Source of the DNA: Acorus gramineus
Taxonomy: Eukaryota; Streptophyta; Magnoliopsida; Acorales; Acoraceae
Length of the DNA stretch: 64,000 bases
NCBI GenBank assembly: GCA_030737835.1
Contig: CM060849.1
Coordinates: 18,456,579 to 18,520,578 of the forward strand
Reading direction: 5' to 3'
Below the pieces are notes generated by a model. It saw nothing but the letters and a program-made list of their open reading frames with translations. It was not told the origin of the DNA and made no database searches. A program made the position numbers and the translations under genes. This document shows, one piece after another, positions 62,454 through 64,000 of this stretch. The stretch's first letter is position 1, and each line of letters begins with the position of its first letter.

Positions 62454-64000
62454 TTTTTTTTTTTTTTTTGAAAGGGGTACTTGGGAACCCCTTGCTACCC
62501 GATTTCATTTTTGATATCGAATTACAAATTCTGAAAGGGGGGCGAAAAGATTACACTACAAAATAAGACATTAGAGTAAAAAGGGACTCTTCTCCGGGTT
62601 AGAAGAGACATCTAACCGCGAGAAGAGCCCCGCTCGCATGTTCACCCCGCGACTCGCAAGCTCCCATCGCGAAAGTGGACGTCCCCCGCCTTCGCCATAT
62701 GGCGGCCCCAATCTCGCATACACCCATGAAACATGTCTCGCATTTTCACCCCGCAACTCGCAAGCTCCCATCGCGAAAGTGGACATCCCCCGCCTTCGCT
62801 ATATGGTGGCCCCAATCCTGCATACACCCACGAAACATGTCTCACATGTTTTCTTGGTACACGTTCGTTCTGTTGAAGACGGCCTCATTTCTTGTCTTCC
62901 AGATCGTCCAAGCTCCGGCTGAGACTATGGCTTGCGAGACCACCGCATCCATGCTGTCGTCATTAGACCTCTTCATCGCATTCGCCGCCACCCACATGTC
63001 CTCCAATGTATGAAACGTTGACTGCATTCCCGTTTGCCTCCCCACCATTGCCCAGAAATCCCAAGCCACTCTACACGTGCAAAAGAGATGTATGACGGTC
63101 TCCAATTCCCCCGAGCATAAGGCACACTCGGTTGAGTCCGTGGGAGCCCATCTTGCCCGGTACGCCTTCGTCATTAGGCGTTCTAGGTATAGCAACCACA
63201 TAAATACCTTGATCTTTAGTGGAACCTTTGGCCTCTAGGTTTGAATATACTTCACGTTCGACACCGCGCCCCCTGTTTGACCCGTCCTCCACCGAACATA
63301 TGCACTCTCGATCGAGTGAACCTCCGAGGACTTACACCTCCAAGAGCATTGGTCCTCCTGCGTTGCCTGTAGCCTTTGTGCCCTGAGACGCTCTAACATC
63401 ATCATAGCTTGAGTGGTCTCTTCCACGCCTAGTCTTGCCCACAAGAGCTTGATCCTCCATCACCCCTCTTCCGGTTGGTAGAATTCTGCCACCGTCCCTT
63501 CCTTCCTGTTCGCCAACCTATAAATATCAGGTGCCATGTCACAAAGTGTCTCCACCCCGCTCCACCTGTCCTTCCAAAAGTGCACCGGTGCTCCGTTGTT
63601 GATCTTCCATTCTATCGCATGGTCCATGTCATGTCGATTAGCAAACAACCCCTTACAAATTTGCGATGTGCGCGCACTGCACTCATCACTGGCCAACGAC
63701 GCTCGCCCATGCCCCCTCCTCCATATCGATCTCTCATAATTATGCTCCATAACGACACACACCCATTGAACCACCTCCACGTCCACATAGAAAGCAATGC
63801 CCGATTCATCAATCGAAGGTCCAACACCCCCAAGCCACCCTCCCTTTTATCGCGGCATACAGTACCCCAATCCACCAAGTGTGTGGCCCGACGCACCTCA
63901 TCACCTCCTCTCCACAGAAACCGCCTTCTAATACGGTCCATGCGCTCGAGCACCCCTACCGATATTCTAAATACTGAAAGGTAGAAGGTGGGGAGGTTCG
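62454..64000 (-). mobile_element. LINE (L1-type) 3' half, continues past the window
   Basis: Minus-strand element ending in a 16-A tail (poly-T at 62454-62469). From the right edge inward it encodes the C-terminal part of reverse transcriptase ([38 protein letters not shown]), [18 protein letters not shown], then the zinc-binding domain CALCSGELETVIHLFCTCRVAW (the C-x2-C-x-H-x-C pattern) and SAGAWTIWKTRN. Two to three frameshifts (near 63610-63680, 63450 and 63200) break the frame, so it is dead. Its 3' untranslated part contains two 104-bp tandem units. Endonuclease and main RT would lie beyond 64000. Confidence 0.85.
62634..62841 (-). repeat. Two 104-bp tandem units in the LINE 3' region
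   Basis: Units 62634-62737 and 62738-62841, about 90% alike, with shared blocks CTCGCAAGCTCCCATCGCG and CCCCCGCCTTCGC. They are GC-rich, unlike the LINE tail itself. Confidence 0.9.

Noticed and set aside
62571-63013. Overlapping frames on both strands with repeated peptides
   Set aside because: Produced by the two 104-bp tandem units of the LINE 3' region.

Overview
This is nuclear DNA from a flowering plant, probably a eudicot. It is AT-rich, its genes are split by many introns, and spaces between genes are filled with small DNA transposons, LINE remnants and simple tracts. The gene set is plant-specific: an R2R3-MYB, plastid and mitochondrial branched-chain aminotransferases and a CRWN lamina-like protein. 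No tRNA, rRNA or CRISPR array was seen.

Five protein genes could be assembled exon by exon, all on the minus strand and all with closing reading frames: (1) 6322-10176, three exons, 235 aa, an unrecognised organelle-type membrane protein; (2) 18985-20068, three exons, 295 aa, R2R3-MYB of subgroup 14 (MYB36/MYB87/RAX-like); (3) 21592-25379, ten exons, 390 aa, branched-chain aminotransferase with a mitochondrial-type presequence; (4) 28307-34393, ten exons, 415 aa, a second branched-chain aminotransferase with a plastid-type transit peptide; (5) 36166-42034, eight exons, 881 aa, CROWDED NUCLEI 4. Genes 3 and 4 are an old tandem duplication: eight internal exons match in phase and seven of them in length, while the targeting exons have diverged.

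Right of CRWN4 no protein gene could be supported. 44878-48145 looks like an old Ty3/gypsy-type LTR. 49175-49198 is a clean CCAAT/TATA/telo-box promoter, followed by a T-rich leader with a fresh 133-bp duplication and then by the most unusual feature of the window: a tandem array (about 50517-54125, older units to about 55330) of roughly 252-bp units. Each well-preserved unit holds a hairpin of about 70 nt, and at least one pair change between units is compensatory. The core is a higher-order repeat of alternating A and B unit types. The array may be part of a non-coding transcript; this is inference.

Transposon fossils with readable target-site duplications include hAT-type elements at 3329-3825, 7809-8967, 57408-57872 and 61363-61735; Mutator-like elements at 43761-44545 and 60113-60584 (the latter filled with TTCGAA-rich repeats); a complete foldback in the promoter of gene 4 (34652-35114); and a 1.3-kb foldback at 13304-14612. 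The right end (61000-64000) holds two LINEs lying tail to tail.
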